Virus record (IMG/VR): IMGVR_UViG_3300025141_012314
Location: 1 to 64,000 of that record
Reading direction: 5' to 3' (one strand)
Origin: a virus
DNA: 64,000 nt
Below, in pieces: positions 49,291 to 61,700 of the stretch. The stretch's first letter is position 1; each line of letters opens with the position of its first letter. The position numbers and the translations under genes are program-made. The notes under the pieces are model-generated. The model had not been told where the DNA came from. It did no database searches and was given only the letters and a program-made list of their open reading frames with translations.

Positions 49291-51087
49291 ATGGCGGACG
49301 AACAGAAAAAGATTTTACCAATAGATTACACTCACCGTGAATATGAAAGTATTCGTAATGATTTGATGGGAATTGTAGAAAGGTTCTACCCTGATACTCT
49401 TCAAGATTTCTCTGAGGGTTCGTTTGGTTCAATGATGCTTGATGCGGTGGCATATGTCGGAGATCAGCTATCATTTTATTTAGATTACAATGTAAATGAG
49501 TGTTTCCTCGACACGGCATATCAATATGATAATGTTGTTCGTCATGGCCGCATCTTAGGATACAAGGCACAAGGTCGTCCATCAACCTATGGAGAGGTGT
49601 CGCTATTCGTAATGGTCCCAGCATCTAGCACAGGTATTGGACCAGATACTGCTTATGTTCCAATTCTCTCAAAAGGAACGACGTTTACGTCAGGAAACGG
49701 ACTGGCATACATATTGACAGAAAATGTTGACTTTTCGCTCCCCACAAACACGACGATCGTTGCACAAGTGAACAAAGATACTGGTGCTCCAACTTGGTAT
49801 GCGATAAAAGCACCGGGCACAGTCGTATCGGGAAGGCTCGGAAAACAGTCGATAAAAGTAAACAACTACCAAAGATTTTTAAAACTACAACTGTCTGCAG
49901 GAAATATCTCTGAGATCATCTCGGTAACTGACACTGAGGGCAATGAATACTATGAGGTTGATTATTTGGCTCAAGACATGGTGTTCAAAGAGATCGCAAA
50001 CAAGAACTTTAAGAATGATAATGTTCCTTCAATCTTAAAACCCTATTTGGTCTCGCGCAAGTTCACTGTAGAGAGAAACAGATACGGAGTATACCTGCAG
50101 TTCGGCAGTGGTAAGTCAGGAGAAACTGACGTTATCGCCGACCCAAGCTCAGTTGCGATGGATATTTTCGGCAAGGATTATGTAAGCAGTACAACGTTTG
50201 ATCCTACACGCTTATCAAAAAACTATAGCCTAGGCTACGTTCCTTCCAACACAATATTAACAATCACATACCGAACAACTAATCCATCGAATTCTAACAT
50301 CGGCGCCTCACAACTCAACAAAGTATCGAGTGCCAGACTTAAGTTTGCTGACGAACTTTCTCTTAACTCCGGAGTTATGACAACAATCATGAACTCTGTA
50401 GAAGTGACCAACGACAAACCTATCATTGGCGCAGTGTCATACCCCACCTCAACAGAGGTAAAGCGCCGAATCTACGACACTTTTCCCACACAAAACCGCG
50501 CTGTTACCCAGGCTGATTACGAGAATCTAGCTTACAGGATGCCGGCTAAATATGGCTCTATCGCCAGATGCAGTACACAGAAAGATCCCGACTCTCTGAA
50601 AAGAAACTTGAATATGTATATTATTTCATCGGACAACAGAGGATATTTGACCGAGACTAACTCAACAATCAAGAACAATCTTAAGATGTGGCTCAACCAC
50701 TACAGGATGATAAATGATACCGTCGACATCTTAGATCCTTACATTGTTAATATCGGAATCAACTTTATAATCAAACCACAGCTTGGTGCTGACAAGTTTG
50801 TCGTATTAAATGCTGCAACCCAAGCACTCAAAAAGAAGTACAAAACCAAATTTTATATTGGCGAACCGCTATACATCAGCGACATTTACCAAACCCTCAA
50901 GGGTGCAAAAGGTGTCCTCGATGTTACTAAAGTTACGATCACAAACCCGCAAGGAACTAATTACTCTGGAACACAGATTAATATCAACAATAACCTTTCC
51001 CCTGATGGAAGTTATTTAGTCACCCCGAAAAATGCGATATTAGAATTGAAATATCCAGAAGTTGATGTCAAAGGGAAGGTACAATAA
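49291..51087 (+). CDS. 6: Baseplate wedge protein, gp6/J-like
   Basis: The 598-residue protein begins with the typical DYTHREYESIRNDLMGI and DFSEGSFGSMMLDAVAYVGD, matching T4 gp6 and the N-terminal helical bundle of baseplate J proteins. The middle and end carry LAYRMPAKYGSIARC and the GAKGVLDVTKVTI segment of the C-terminal baseplate domain. gp6 forms the inner ring of the wedge with gp25 and gp53. It is in the same order as in T4 (25, 6). Confidence 0.92.
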   Translation: MADEQKKILPIDYTHREYESIRNDLMGIVERFYPDTLQDFSEGSFGSMMLDAVAYVGDQLSFYLDYNVNECFLDTAYQYDNVVRHGRILGYKAQGRPSTYGEVSLFVMVPASSTGIGPDTAYVPILSKGTTFTSGNGLAYILTENVDFSLPTNTTIVAQVNKDTGAPTWYAIKAPGTVVSGRLGKQSIKVNNYQRFLKLQLSAGNISEIISVTDTEGNEYYEVDYLAQDMVFKEIANKNFKNDNVPSILKPYLVSRKFTVERNRYGVYLQFGSGKSGETDVIADPSSVAMDIFGKDYVSSTTFDPTRLSKNYSLGYVPSNTILTITYRTTNPSNSNIGASQLNKVSSARLKFADELSLNSGVMTTIMNSVEVTNDKPIIGAVSYPTSTEVKRRIYDTFPTQNRAVTQADYENLAYRMPAKYGSIARCSTQKDPDSLKRNLNMYIISSDNRGYLTETNSTIKNNLKMWLNHYRMINDTVDILDPYIVNIGINFIIKPQLGADKFVVLNAATQALKKKYKTKFYIGEPLYISDIYQTLKGAKGVLDVTKVTITNPQGTNYSGTQININNNLSPDGSYLVTPKNAILELKYPEVDVKGKVQ

Positions 51088-52712
51088 TGGCTATAAAAAA
51101 ATACGTAGCTAATGCTGATACAACAATCGTTAACGCATATAAGACTGATATGGAAACCCGCGGCACAGGCTCTAATATGGGAGCAGCCGATATAGTCGAA
51201 ATCTTTTCAGTCTACGGTAGGCAATCAACTAGTTCTGCTGAACTTTCTCGCGCTCTGGTAAAATTCCCTATTCCTACAATCTCGTCGGATAGAACCGCCG
51301 GCACAATCCCGGCCTCGGGCAGTGTTAGCTTTTATTTGAAAATGCACTCGGCTCCCACCTCACGCACGGCACCCTCTGGCGCATACTCAATGGTTATCGA
51401 GCCTCTTTCTCGCGATTGGCAAGAAGGCTTTGGGCTTGACATGGCTGGATATACCGACGTTACCAAGGGCAATGTCGGCGCCAACTGGATGAGTGCTAGC
51501 AATACCACAGCGTGGACCAAGATCGGTGGTGATTATATTACTGATTCCAACGCAGCCTACCCCTTTGAGTGGTATTCCGCAGACATGACGACCGGATTAG
51601 AAGATATTGAAGTAGATATCACAGGCTTGGTTGAACTGTGGATGGCTGGCACTTTAAACAACTACGGCGTTGGCGTCCACCTTTCGGGCGCATATGAAGC
51701 CAATACTTCAATGGATTATGTCATCAACAGTTCTGGAACACCGTCCGGATACACAGCCCTGTTCAATCCCACTGGCTCGACTACCTCTTATTACACGCGC
51801 CGTTTCTTTGCGCGAGGATCACAATATTGGTTTAAGAGACCAACTATTGAAGCGCGCTGGAATTCATCGCGAAAAGATAACAGAGGAGAAGTATTTTACA
51901 GTAGCTCTTTAGCGGGGGTTAATGATAATCAGAACACCCTCTTTCTTTACAACTATGTCAGAGGAAGGCTGAAGAATATACCATCGGTAGGAGTTAACGC
52001 GATTTACGTTAGTCTTTACTCAGGCTCTGCGACCAATACTGCACCCAGTGGTTCGGCAATCAGCCTCCCTAGAACACTGCCATACACTCATGTGAGCGCA
52101 ATCAACCCATATGTAATAACAGGCGCTTGGGTTGCAACCGGAATCTACTCTGCGCAATTTGCACTGACGAGTGGGCAAGAACCCGGTAACCGGGCTCCCC
52201 TTACCCGTGTGTTTGATGTCTGGCACGATGGAACCGGCTATAACACCCCCGGCGCCGGGGTAGAGTTTGTAACGTCCTCGTTCGAACCACAACACTTTAG
52301 CGCATCAAGTTATGTACCAAATCCGAAATACTATATGAATATTACGAATCTAAAAGACAGCTACAGGACTGATGAGACTGCACGCCTGAACTTGTTTGTT
52401 AGACATAAGAACTGGAGCCCAACTATTTATACTGTAGCAAACGCTGAAGTAGAGAATACGACCATTCAGAGCGCCTCCTATAGGGTGTATAGAGTATTAG
52501 ACGACTACGAGGCTCTTCCATACCGAACTGGCAGTCAGAAGGCTTCTGAGCTTTCTTATGACATATCTGGCAATTACTTTGATTTAGATATGAATCTTCT
52601 TGAGGGAGGTTATGCATATGGAATCAAGTTTGCTTTCTATGACGATGATATTAAATCATGGTCCGAACAGCCATACGTATTTAAATTCCGAGTAGAAGAC
52701 TATGAGTATTAA
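51087..52712 (+). CDS. DNRLRE-like beta-sandwich structural protein (541 aa)
   Basis: TAATG couples it to the gp6-like gene. The N-terminal half (about 1-265) begins KKYVANADTTIVNAYKTD and runs ALVKFPIPTISSD, SVSFYLKMHSAP and MVIEPLSRDWQEGFG, the pattern of the DNRLRE beta-sandwich seen in secreted and surface proteins. The C-terminal half is a further beta-rich region with many aromatic residues. It holds the place of T4 gp7/gp8, but no direct similarity is visible. A wedge or fibre-adaptor role with carbohydrate binding is an inference. Confidence 0.8.
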   Translation: MAIKKYVANADTTIVNAYKTDMETRGTGSNMGAADIVEIFSVYGRQSTSSAELSRALVKFPIPTISSDRTAGTIPASGSVSFYLKMHSAPTSRTAPSGAYSMVIEPLSRDWQEGFGLDMAGYTDVTKGNVGANWMSASNTTAWTKIGGDYITDSNAAYPFEWYSADMTTGLEDIEVDITGLVELWMAGTLNNYGVGVHLSGAYEANTSMDYVINSSGTPSGYTALFNPTGSTTSYYTRRFFARGSQYWFKRPTIEARWNSSRKDNRGEVFYSSSLAGVNDNQNTLFLYNYVRGRLKNIPSVGVNAIYVSLYSGSATNTAPSGSAISLPRTLPYTHVSAINPYVITGAWVATGIYSAQFALTSGQEPGNRAPLTRVFDVWHDGTGYNTPGAGVEFVTSSFEPQHFSASSYVPNPKYYMNITNLKDSYRTDETARLNLFVRHKNWSPTIYTVANAEVENTTIQSASYRVYRVLDDYEALPYRTGSQKASELSYDISGNYFDLDMNLLEGGYAYGIKFAFYDDDIKSWSEQPYVFKFRVEDYEY

Positions 52713-55700
52713 GAAGTTATTTCACGCCACAGACGAGTCTAGAAATTATCTTTCAGAAGCCGAACAAAAAGATATATACAAAGCTGTTGAATCTGAAAAA
52801 AACTTAGAAGAACTTAACGAGCTTAAAGAAGCTTTTGTTCCCCAAGTAGACTATTCTAACCCTGCGCAGTTCGCTAGGTTTGGTTCTGCATATCTATACT
52901 ATAAATCAGCTATTAGCAATATACTGGATTTCTATCCTTATGATGGTTCTGACGCAGAAAAGAACCGATTCCACAATAAAACATACCCGATAGACAAATA
53001 CATCTTAGACAATAACTATCCTAAATCTACAGGGTATGGTATTATTTCCGCGGATGGCTGGGGAACTCAGTCTTCTATCTCTGGCGGTTATGGTGTGCCG
53101 GCCACTCAAGAACACATAACCTTCTTTGCTGGTCCCGGTACCGGCTCGTTTCTATCAGGCACAGCTGCCACAAGCATGATGCCGGAGCCCCACAATAGCA
53201 AGTTCCAATATTCTAATGTTTATGAAGAAAACCCCTATCTTAATGCCGGACTTACTTCTGATTATGGATCTGGCTCCCGGGACTCAAACTTAAAAGCTGA
53301 CTTTGATCGCGGCGTAACAGTGGAGTTTTGGCTCCAGACGGGATCTCTGGGCGGAACAGCCGACACCCAAAAACTAGTCGTTTTTGACATGTGGAATAAC
53401 GAGCACTCATCAAGTGCTGACTACGGACGCATCACTATTGAGTTAACAGGTGGTTTGCGCGGAACAAGCACTCTTGGATGGACTGATTCTCCATTCCTGT
53501 TAACAGTCCAATCAGGAAACCTCTTCTATAATCCAGACTCCCCCGGAACATTTCAGCAAAAGATTGGTTTAGGGATCACTACAGCATCTTTGGGAGAATG
53601 GCACCATTATGCAATTGCTATTTATAATTCCGGATCGGATCTAAGAACCGACTTTTATGTCGATGGAAGGATGAATGATGCAGGAACCCCGACATACGCC
53701 ACCGCAGTAGATGCAATCGATACCGCCGGCGTAAAAGCTGCGAACGTCGATAGTGCGTTTTCATTTACTATTCCAACTTCCGCTGGTGGCGAAGGTCCCG
53801 CAACAACGATTCGTCTGTCTGCTGCACAATCCACTGCCCCACCAGTGGCCGGCGCAGGTAGTTCGATTGGCATTGGTTTTTCCGACAAGACTGATGCTGA
53901 GATCGCAGCGCTTATTATTAATGCTATTAATGCAGTTGCTACAACAAATATCGTTTTTGCAGTATCCAATAATGGACAGGCCGGCTATGATGCTGGTATT
54001 ACAGCCACACAGGGTTCAAGCGATACTCAAATTACACTTACAATGGACAACCCCGGCATCGCTGGTAATCTTAATATCGCCCTTGTAGACACCCTCGGTA
54101 CGTCCCTGGTTGATACTGCAGACTTTACTGGCGCGACCGGATTCCAAGCCTCATCTCTTGGAGAATTAACTTCCAAGAATATGATGGGGCGCCTAGGAGC
54201 CTTACAATATGCTCCATCTGGTACCATGGCAAAATCGACGTGCACCGACTTAGACGGAGCCGGCAAGCTTTCTGGCTCCATTGACGAATTCCGTTATTGG
54301 AAAACCAAACGAACCGGTCATGATATTGGCAGAAACTGGATTAACCAAGTAGGTGGCGGCGTCAACACTGACATAGCGAACACCGAGCTTGGAGTTTACT
54401 ACAAGTTTAACGAGGGAATCACAGGAAATTCAACCGTTGACGGCACAGTGCTAGATTACGGCGGAAGAATTTGTAATGGTCGCTGGCAAGGTTATGCTGC
54501 TAACTCTAGAAATACTGGCTCCGCTATCGTATCGGCATCGGCTGCTCCATATGAGCGCCTAGATCCGGTTATTCGCCCTGAGCATCCCGACATTATTTCG
54601 CTTCGAAGTAATCTGCTTTCAACTGGCTCAACTCATGATCGCCAGAACAACAATCTATTCATTAATTACATGCCAAGTTGGATACAAGATGAATACGAAC
54701 CTGACGACGCATATAACGGCGATCTAAGCCTGATGTCACATGTTATCGGATCGTATTTCGATACCATGTATCAACAAGTAAGGGCTCTCCCTAGCTTTGT
54801 GAAGGCATCATACACCAGTGGTTCTCACAAGCCTGTGCCATTTGCACAGCACTTACCGCAATCATTGGGGCTCGATACGCCTGAACTGTTTGTAGACTCT
54901 AGTATTATTGAGCAGTTCCTTAACCGCGACGACAAGACTCTGTTTGAGGGAGACCTCACCGAGACCAAAAACTTAATATATCTCAATCTTTACAACAACT
55001 TGGCTCACATCTTTAAGAGCAAAGGTACTGAAAGAGCGATCAGAAACACTCTAAGATGCTTCAATATAAATGATAATGTATTTAAACTTAACGTTTACAA
55101 TAGAAATCATACATTTGAGCTAAAAAACAACCTTCGACAGACCCTCTCAAAAGAAACAAGAGTAAATTTCGGTCACCCCGACAACCTGGAAGCAGTTGTT
55201 TACCAAGCAATGAGTTCTTCGAACCCTAACAGCTTGGGCTATATTTCGGGAAGTGGCTGGAAAGCCGCCGGGCAAAGAGTGGGTTATGAGCAACAATATG
55301 GGTTTACACTGGAATCTGATGTAATCTTTCCGCATTATGTGGCAGAAGTAGATCCTATTCAGAGGAACTACACGACTTCCTCTCTTTTCGGTATGTACAC
55401 CGTACCTACCGGCTCAATTATTGATAACAGCAATCCGGAAGGAGTACCGTCGGGACTTGATCCTAGAGTGGACTTTTTGGATGGCACTAATACTGCCTTT
55501 GCAACTAGCTCTACCGACACCATTAGCGATCCAGCCAACTTGCAGGTCTACGCAATTCGAACTGCTGCTGATTCTAAAGATGTTTATTTCCAGCTGGGAT
55601 CTCGTAACGATCCAAGGCCACTATTATTTCACACAGCTTCGTCCCTCACGAGTAGTGTTTTCTATAACGTTTATGACAATGAGCGCTGGAACCTCTCAGT

Positions 55701-58700
55701 TAGAATGAAGCCAAGCAAGCCGTTTGCCAACATCGTGACCGGCGCCTTGAGTGATACAGGGCAGCAGTTCACCTACGATGTGGTATTCCGCGGCATAAAC
55801 ACCTTTCTAGGCGATGTAAAAAACAGTTTCGAACTAACGGGCACGTTGAATTATGTCTCGGGCTCAAACCTTTTGGCTGCCTCCAAGCGCGTATATTGCG
55901 GCGCCGAAAGAACAAACATTACAGGAACCCTCTTAAATAAATCCGATGCCCAAATCAATAGTGTAAAATATTGGACCAAACATATTGATAATCATAGTCT
56001 TGACCAACATTTATATGATATGACAAATCAAGGTATCTCCGGCTCTTATCAAAATGTAGCCTTTTGGGATCCCAATAATGGTCCATTAGATGTACTTAAT
56101 CTTAACACTTTAGCACTGAGCTGGAACTTTAATAATATAACCGGCGGCTCTGATGTTAACGGAAACTTTTATGTAGAAGATGCGAGTTCTGGCTCCACGG
56201 AGCTTCGAACAGAGAACTACGGCTGGCTCGGTAATAAGACAGGTTGGCAGCATACTGGATATGGTTATGGATTTGCAACATCTTCGACAGCTGTATATGT
56301 TAAAGACCCAATCAACTCCTTTAAGTTTGTAAATCCTGAAAGAGCAGTTTCTAATGATATGATTCAGATTCTATCGGACGATGATGAAGTATTGGGCATC
56401 GTAGAAACAGTGCCATCTTATTATTATACACTAGAAAAAAGTTTATATGGTGCTCTCTCGGAAGAGATGTTGGACTTCCTTGCAGGTGTCGTAGATTTCA
56501 ATAACGTCATCGGTGCACCAGTTAACCGATATCGCAGCCGATACAAGAATTTAGAGAAGCTTAGAGAAAGCTTCTTCCGACGCGTTAATAAAGTTTCAAG
56601 CGTCGAGAAATACATTAACTATTATAAATGGTTTGATGGCAGCATCTCAACAATTATAGAGCAAATGCTACCAGCATCTGCAGACTTTGAAGCAGAAGTC
56701 TTCAACACGATTGAAAGTCATGTGCTTGAGAGGAATAAATACCAAACCCCTTTCCCGACATACGAGTTTATTGAACCCGATCTTGATTCAACAATGGAAG
56801 GGCTACAATCTAATACATGGGACTGGCAATCAGGACACTCCATGGAGCCGTCCTCTCCGCGCCGGACTGATGTTAATAAGCCCTTTGTTAAACAAAGGAT
56901 GCTTAGAACTTCTATAGAATTAACATCCGGTGATCCAGAAATCGATGGACAGAGAGAGAATATTCGAAAGATCGCATTTTCTCAACCAACACTAAGCTCA
57001 AGCGCAAATGTCAGATACACCCCAGCCGGCGTAGGATATTCAGCACAGCAATTCCGCCGCAGAGCCCTATCGGCTCCGTACGAGATGACAATAGAACTCT
57101 CAGACAATAAGAGTAATATTCACGGTGGAGTAAACTTCCCTCCGAACAAAAACATTCAGTTTACATACGATGCTTTATATCCATTTGGACCTCTTGGTAC
57201 TGATCCTGTTGTTCCGCTTAATGTTCTGTTCACTCAAGAAAGCGATATTGTAGAACTCGCGGAACTATATCTAGCAGACTTTAATCCGAAAGGAAAAATA
57301 ATAGAGAGGTCATTCAAGGTTCATTTCGGTCGTGAATGGGAAGACGGACTGGGTGGAAAAAACCTTAAGTCCTCCATGGCATATCCTTTTAGTATTGTCA
57401 GTTCGTCTGTTACAACAGGATATAATAAAGATGTTGTCAATGGCTTAACCGGCGGAATCCAGATTACAAACCTGCACAACGATGTGTACGGCTCTGACAT
57501 GGAAAAACCCATGCAGGGTCCTTTCACCGAATATGCTGTTGGTGGACACCAGCATCGACACACACGTATTAATAAGGGAGCAGACAATTATAAGACCCGC
57601 GCAGAGGCTTGGAAGCTTCTCGTTGGGGAATGTGGTGGCGCCCCATCGGGCTCAATGGGGCTTGTCGCACCAGACTATCCATGGCCCGACATAGGACAAG
57701 ATCCTGCAGCAGCCGAAGGAACTGTATCGCTTGCAGTCGGGAATGTAACTACTGGTGATTCGGTAACGATTGGTGATGGAGACACCACCAAAACATTTGA
57801 GGTACCGTTCGAAAATGAGAAATCGGTGTTATTCACTAACTCTGCCAACTCATGGATTGCTGTCTCTGGAGATAAGAGTTCAAGTTATGGACTCCCCTCT
57901 GATCATCCTTTGGACTTTTACTACTTAGAAAAGGCTACAATTAGTGCGTGGGTATCCGCTAGCGCCACAGACAAAAACGCGTATATTTTCCAAGCCGGCG
58001 CACCAAATGGAGCAATAGACGTCGCAATACGCACGGACAACACTGTGCGCCTCACACAAGCATGGTACAGACCAGCTGGAGGTCCATATAATGTCAATGC
58101 ACACTGGGAAACAGATGCTGCGGTAATTACTACCGGGAAATGGCATCATATTGCCGTAACATATGATGCCACGCTATCAGCCAGTCAAGACCCGAAATTC
58201 TTCATTGATGGTGTGCTGGTTGACTCCTCAGCAGGCATGGCCGTGCCGGCGGATGCGGACACAAAACTACAACTAAAAAGAATCGTCGATCGCGAAAGCA
58301 CGACGAAGGTTATAACAACAATCGGTGGATATAACGTTAACGTCCCTTTCAGCGGCGCAATCGACGAAATGTCAATTTGGCAGCTTAGTATGAGCGCCGA
58401 ACAGATAACAGAGGTTTATGCTACCGGTTCGGTGCAAAATCTATTTAAAGTTTCTGCTTACGTCTCTGATAATACCAACCTATATTCATGGTGGCGCATG
58501 GGAGACGACGCTAACGATGCTGTAGATGGCGGCGGATCATACTCACTAGGAGTTAACTCGATAGTTGATCAAACTGGCCGAGCAAATGGTAACCCGGGTT
58601 CAGAGCAGTCAATATCTACCAATGTTGTAACAGCCTCAACGGCAGGACCCAACGTCTCTTGGACAAAGGGATCTAACTACTTTAACTCCATACAAAATCT

Positions 58701-61700
58701 TAAAGATGCGATAAACGAGCAGTATGTTTCGGGCAATCTATCGATCACAGCATCTGCTGGCTCCGGATCCACAGTTGTAAATCTGAATAACTCTCTTTAC
58801 GGAGACGCAGATTCTACAAAGATTTATATTAATGGTGCATTTGGTAATGTATCGAGTAGCAAATCTGGTGCTAGCATCTCTGTTTCTGGCATGGCCGGCG
58901 GACGAAACCCGACAATTCTCAATTACAACGCACCTCGCGCAACGTATTATAGAGATCAGGTCGCAAAACGTCCAGTTAACATCAGAAATATTGAGCTAAA
59001 AACAGGCTCAACGATTATTGGAAACTATCGACATAGGTATGAATTCGTACAAACTGTCGGTGCTTGGGAGAATCCACGCGCGTTTGTTGATCACCAGCCA
59101 ACATTGCCTTCGATTATTAACGACAACAATAACCTAACCGGCTCAGGAATCGCAGGAAACTTCTTGCTGATTAATAGGACATCGGCTAGCCACTTTGACT
59201 ATGGGCTTACTTACGCTCCAACGCAGCTCACTGGCTCGAAGAACAAAACAGTGATGACTTCACGCTTTAGCGCCCCAGGCTCAAGAGAGACCTTCCAGCG
59301 CGGACTAAAGGATGTTAGGTCAGCCGAGTTCTCGCCATACAATACGATCCCTTATAAAAATCAAACGGTGATTAAGAACTCCCAGGGCGCTAGCGGTACG
59401 ATATCACAAACTTCCGGATACAGGGTATCAGATATCCACGGAAAGGACTTCGGACTTCGGGCCCTTCTCTCACGACCGTCTGCTCGCTTCGGACGCGACT
59501 CGCTATTTTGTGATGATCCGGGAGCCTCATATGAACAAGCTCCAAGCTTCCAGAAGAACAATAGAAATACGAAGATTAGTGTTAAGGCTGCAGAACAAGG
59601 TTTTGCTGAAGATAAACAATACGATAACTTCTTTGTGACTCACCAGATTCCTCGAATGGATCGCCAGTATGCTTGGGTAACTAACTCTTTGTCAGTACAC
59701 ACCCCTCTTCTACACGGTGGCGCCAGATATTATGGAATGGCTCCCGTACATGGTGATCATGCTGGCTATTATGTTGATAAGACCAATTCTTCATATACAT
59801 ACGAACCTTATTTCTCATATGTTTCTGAAAGTGATGTTCGACCGCTGACAACTAGACATCCCGCTCGTACATTTGCAGAAGGTGGATTGGTACAGGTGCA
59901 TTCAAATCTGAATATCTATACTTTAGATGCAGTCACTGCTTCTCAAAACTATTTAGGATTCCCGCTAGATCAGCCATCTCTAAGTGCCGCCAGAGTCGGA
60001 GCCTATGGATTCCAGCGAAATGGCAATTATTTCAATAGAAAAGGTAATAAAGCGGCATATCTCCTAAAGACCGAAGATCTCGATGCCGCGACTGTCACTG
60101 CCTCAGCAAACTACCTTAACTTGGTTCTCACAAGAAGAGGCGCCAACTATGGATGGAACTGGACAGCAACACACCAGCAAGACCACCCGATTCTTCGCGC
60201 CGAGAAAAACACAAACAAGATCTCGGTGATAACCGGATCAGATAACGGCATCAATCGATACCGCTTATCCCCTGTTTCTATGAGAGGGCGCCCTGTATAT
60301 ATCAACTATAGCAATGGTGATGAAGACATTACCCTTAAGGCAACTCATAATAATGAGGAGATCTTCTTTAACGATGCAGAATTCAATAACCTTCTTGGTG
60401 TTTCGCCTGAGAATATTACAACACCATACGAGCAAATCGTCCGCGCAATACAACCTAGTTTAAATTGGGTACAATATAGTGAAAACATTTTCCCATCTCT
60501 TCGAAATGAGTTCGCGACAAAGAGTTTAGACAAGCCAACTTACGATAATAAGTATTGGCGCAACAGTCGTACTGAAAGAACCACTGTCGGAACATCATTT
60601 AATAACTCCTGGAATGTGCCCCGTAGAGGAGACATTGCTGGCAACGCTACTACTCTTAAAGAGGGAGTTATCATTAATCAAAGTTCTTGGCCATTAGACG
60701 CTCAAGAAAGCTTTCTAACTCGCTCAACACTGCCCTATTACTCGTCATCTGCCAACGATGACCAAACATTTAGACAACAACGTGTTGGCGAACTACAAAA
60801 TAACTACGGACCCTACAAGCCCGGGAACGATTTCGATGCCGATCATGAACGACGCATGCTGGTCTCTCCAAGTGCCAAATATAGTCGTAAACACTTGCTT
60901 CAGGGCGCCAAAACCGTAACTGGTCCCAACGGAACACATATTAATGAGACCGGTTCGGCTGTGGGAATGAGCTTTGCAAACTTCCAAGTCGGCGCCGGCG
61001 AAGCGCTTTGGGAAACTGGTGATCAAGCGGGAATCCTCGTGAAGAACGACGAAGGAGGCTTCACGTTCGAGGCTTCGGCATCACAGCCATGGTATAACTC
61101 ATATGAAGACTATAGACAAGATCTTAAAGTATTAGCAAAAGACTTTTCGGTAATCCCTGAGTTTAGAATTAGTGAACACATTGAGGACTATGTTAAATAC
61201 GGAATATTCACACCAAACAAGACCGACACTTTCGAACTCCCAGAAACAGGGATCAATAGTTCCACTTCATCTTTCTATAAAGATTACTCAAACTCAGATT
61301 TCATGTCGGGCTTCCTTAAGGTATCAAAAGACACGCTTCTCGACGCAAAAGAAATAAGTCTGGTCTGCAGCGCCGCAATTAAGTTTAATCCCTACAAAGG
61401 ATTCTACCCAGTGCAGAGAACGATGGATCTATCATCTCAATTCTCAAGCTCATACGCCGATGGTTTTACTGGATTTTTGACTGCCTCACAAACGCCAATA
61501 CCTTTTTTAAACACGAAGCCATGGAAAAAACTACTGACAGGCTCCACAGCTGTTAATGGTATCACTCCATTCATTGCTCCCGGCATTTTATTCAACTCGA
61601 TTAAAGCCGGCATGGCTGTTGACTATCCAATAGTAACAGATGGTTCCAAACTGCGATCGGTAGACATCGGCGGAGTAATTGATACAGAGAATCCAGCATT

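Noticed and set aside
52247-52260. 14-bp perfect palindrome CCCCGGCGCCGGGG
   Set aside because: It lies within the DNRLRE-like gene in a Pro-Gly-Ala-Gly coding stretch and shows no other sign of a binding site or terminator.
39713-53625. Further CTATTTAT copies at 39713, 41042 and 53618
   Set aside because: They lie well inside genes and far from any start, so they are treated as background coding matches. The copy at 39713 is only noted as an alternative for the 39880 gene.
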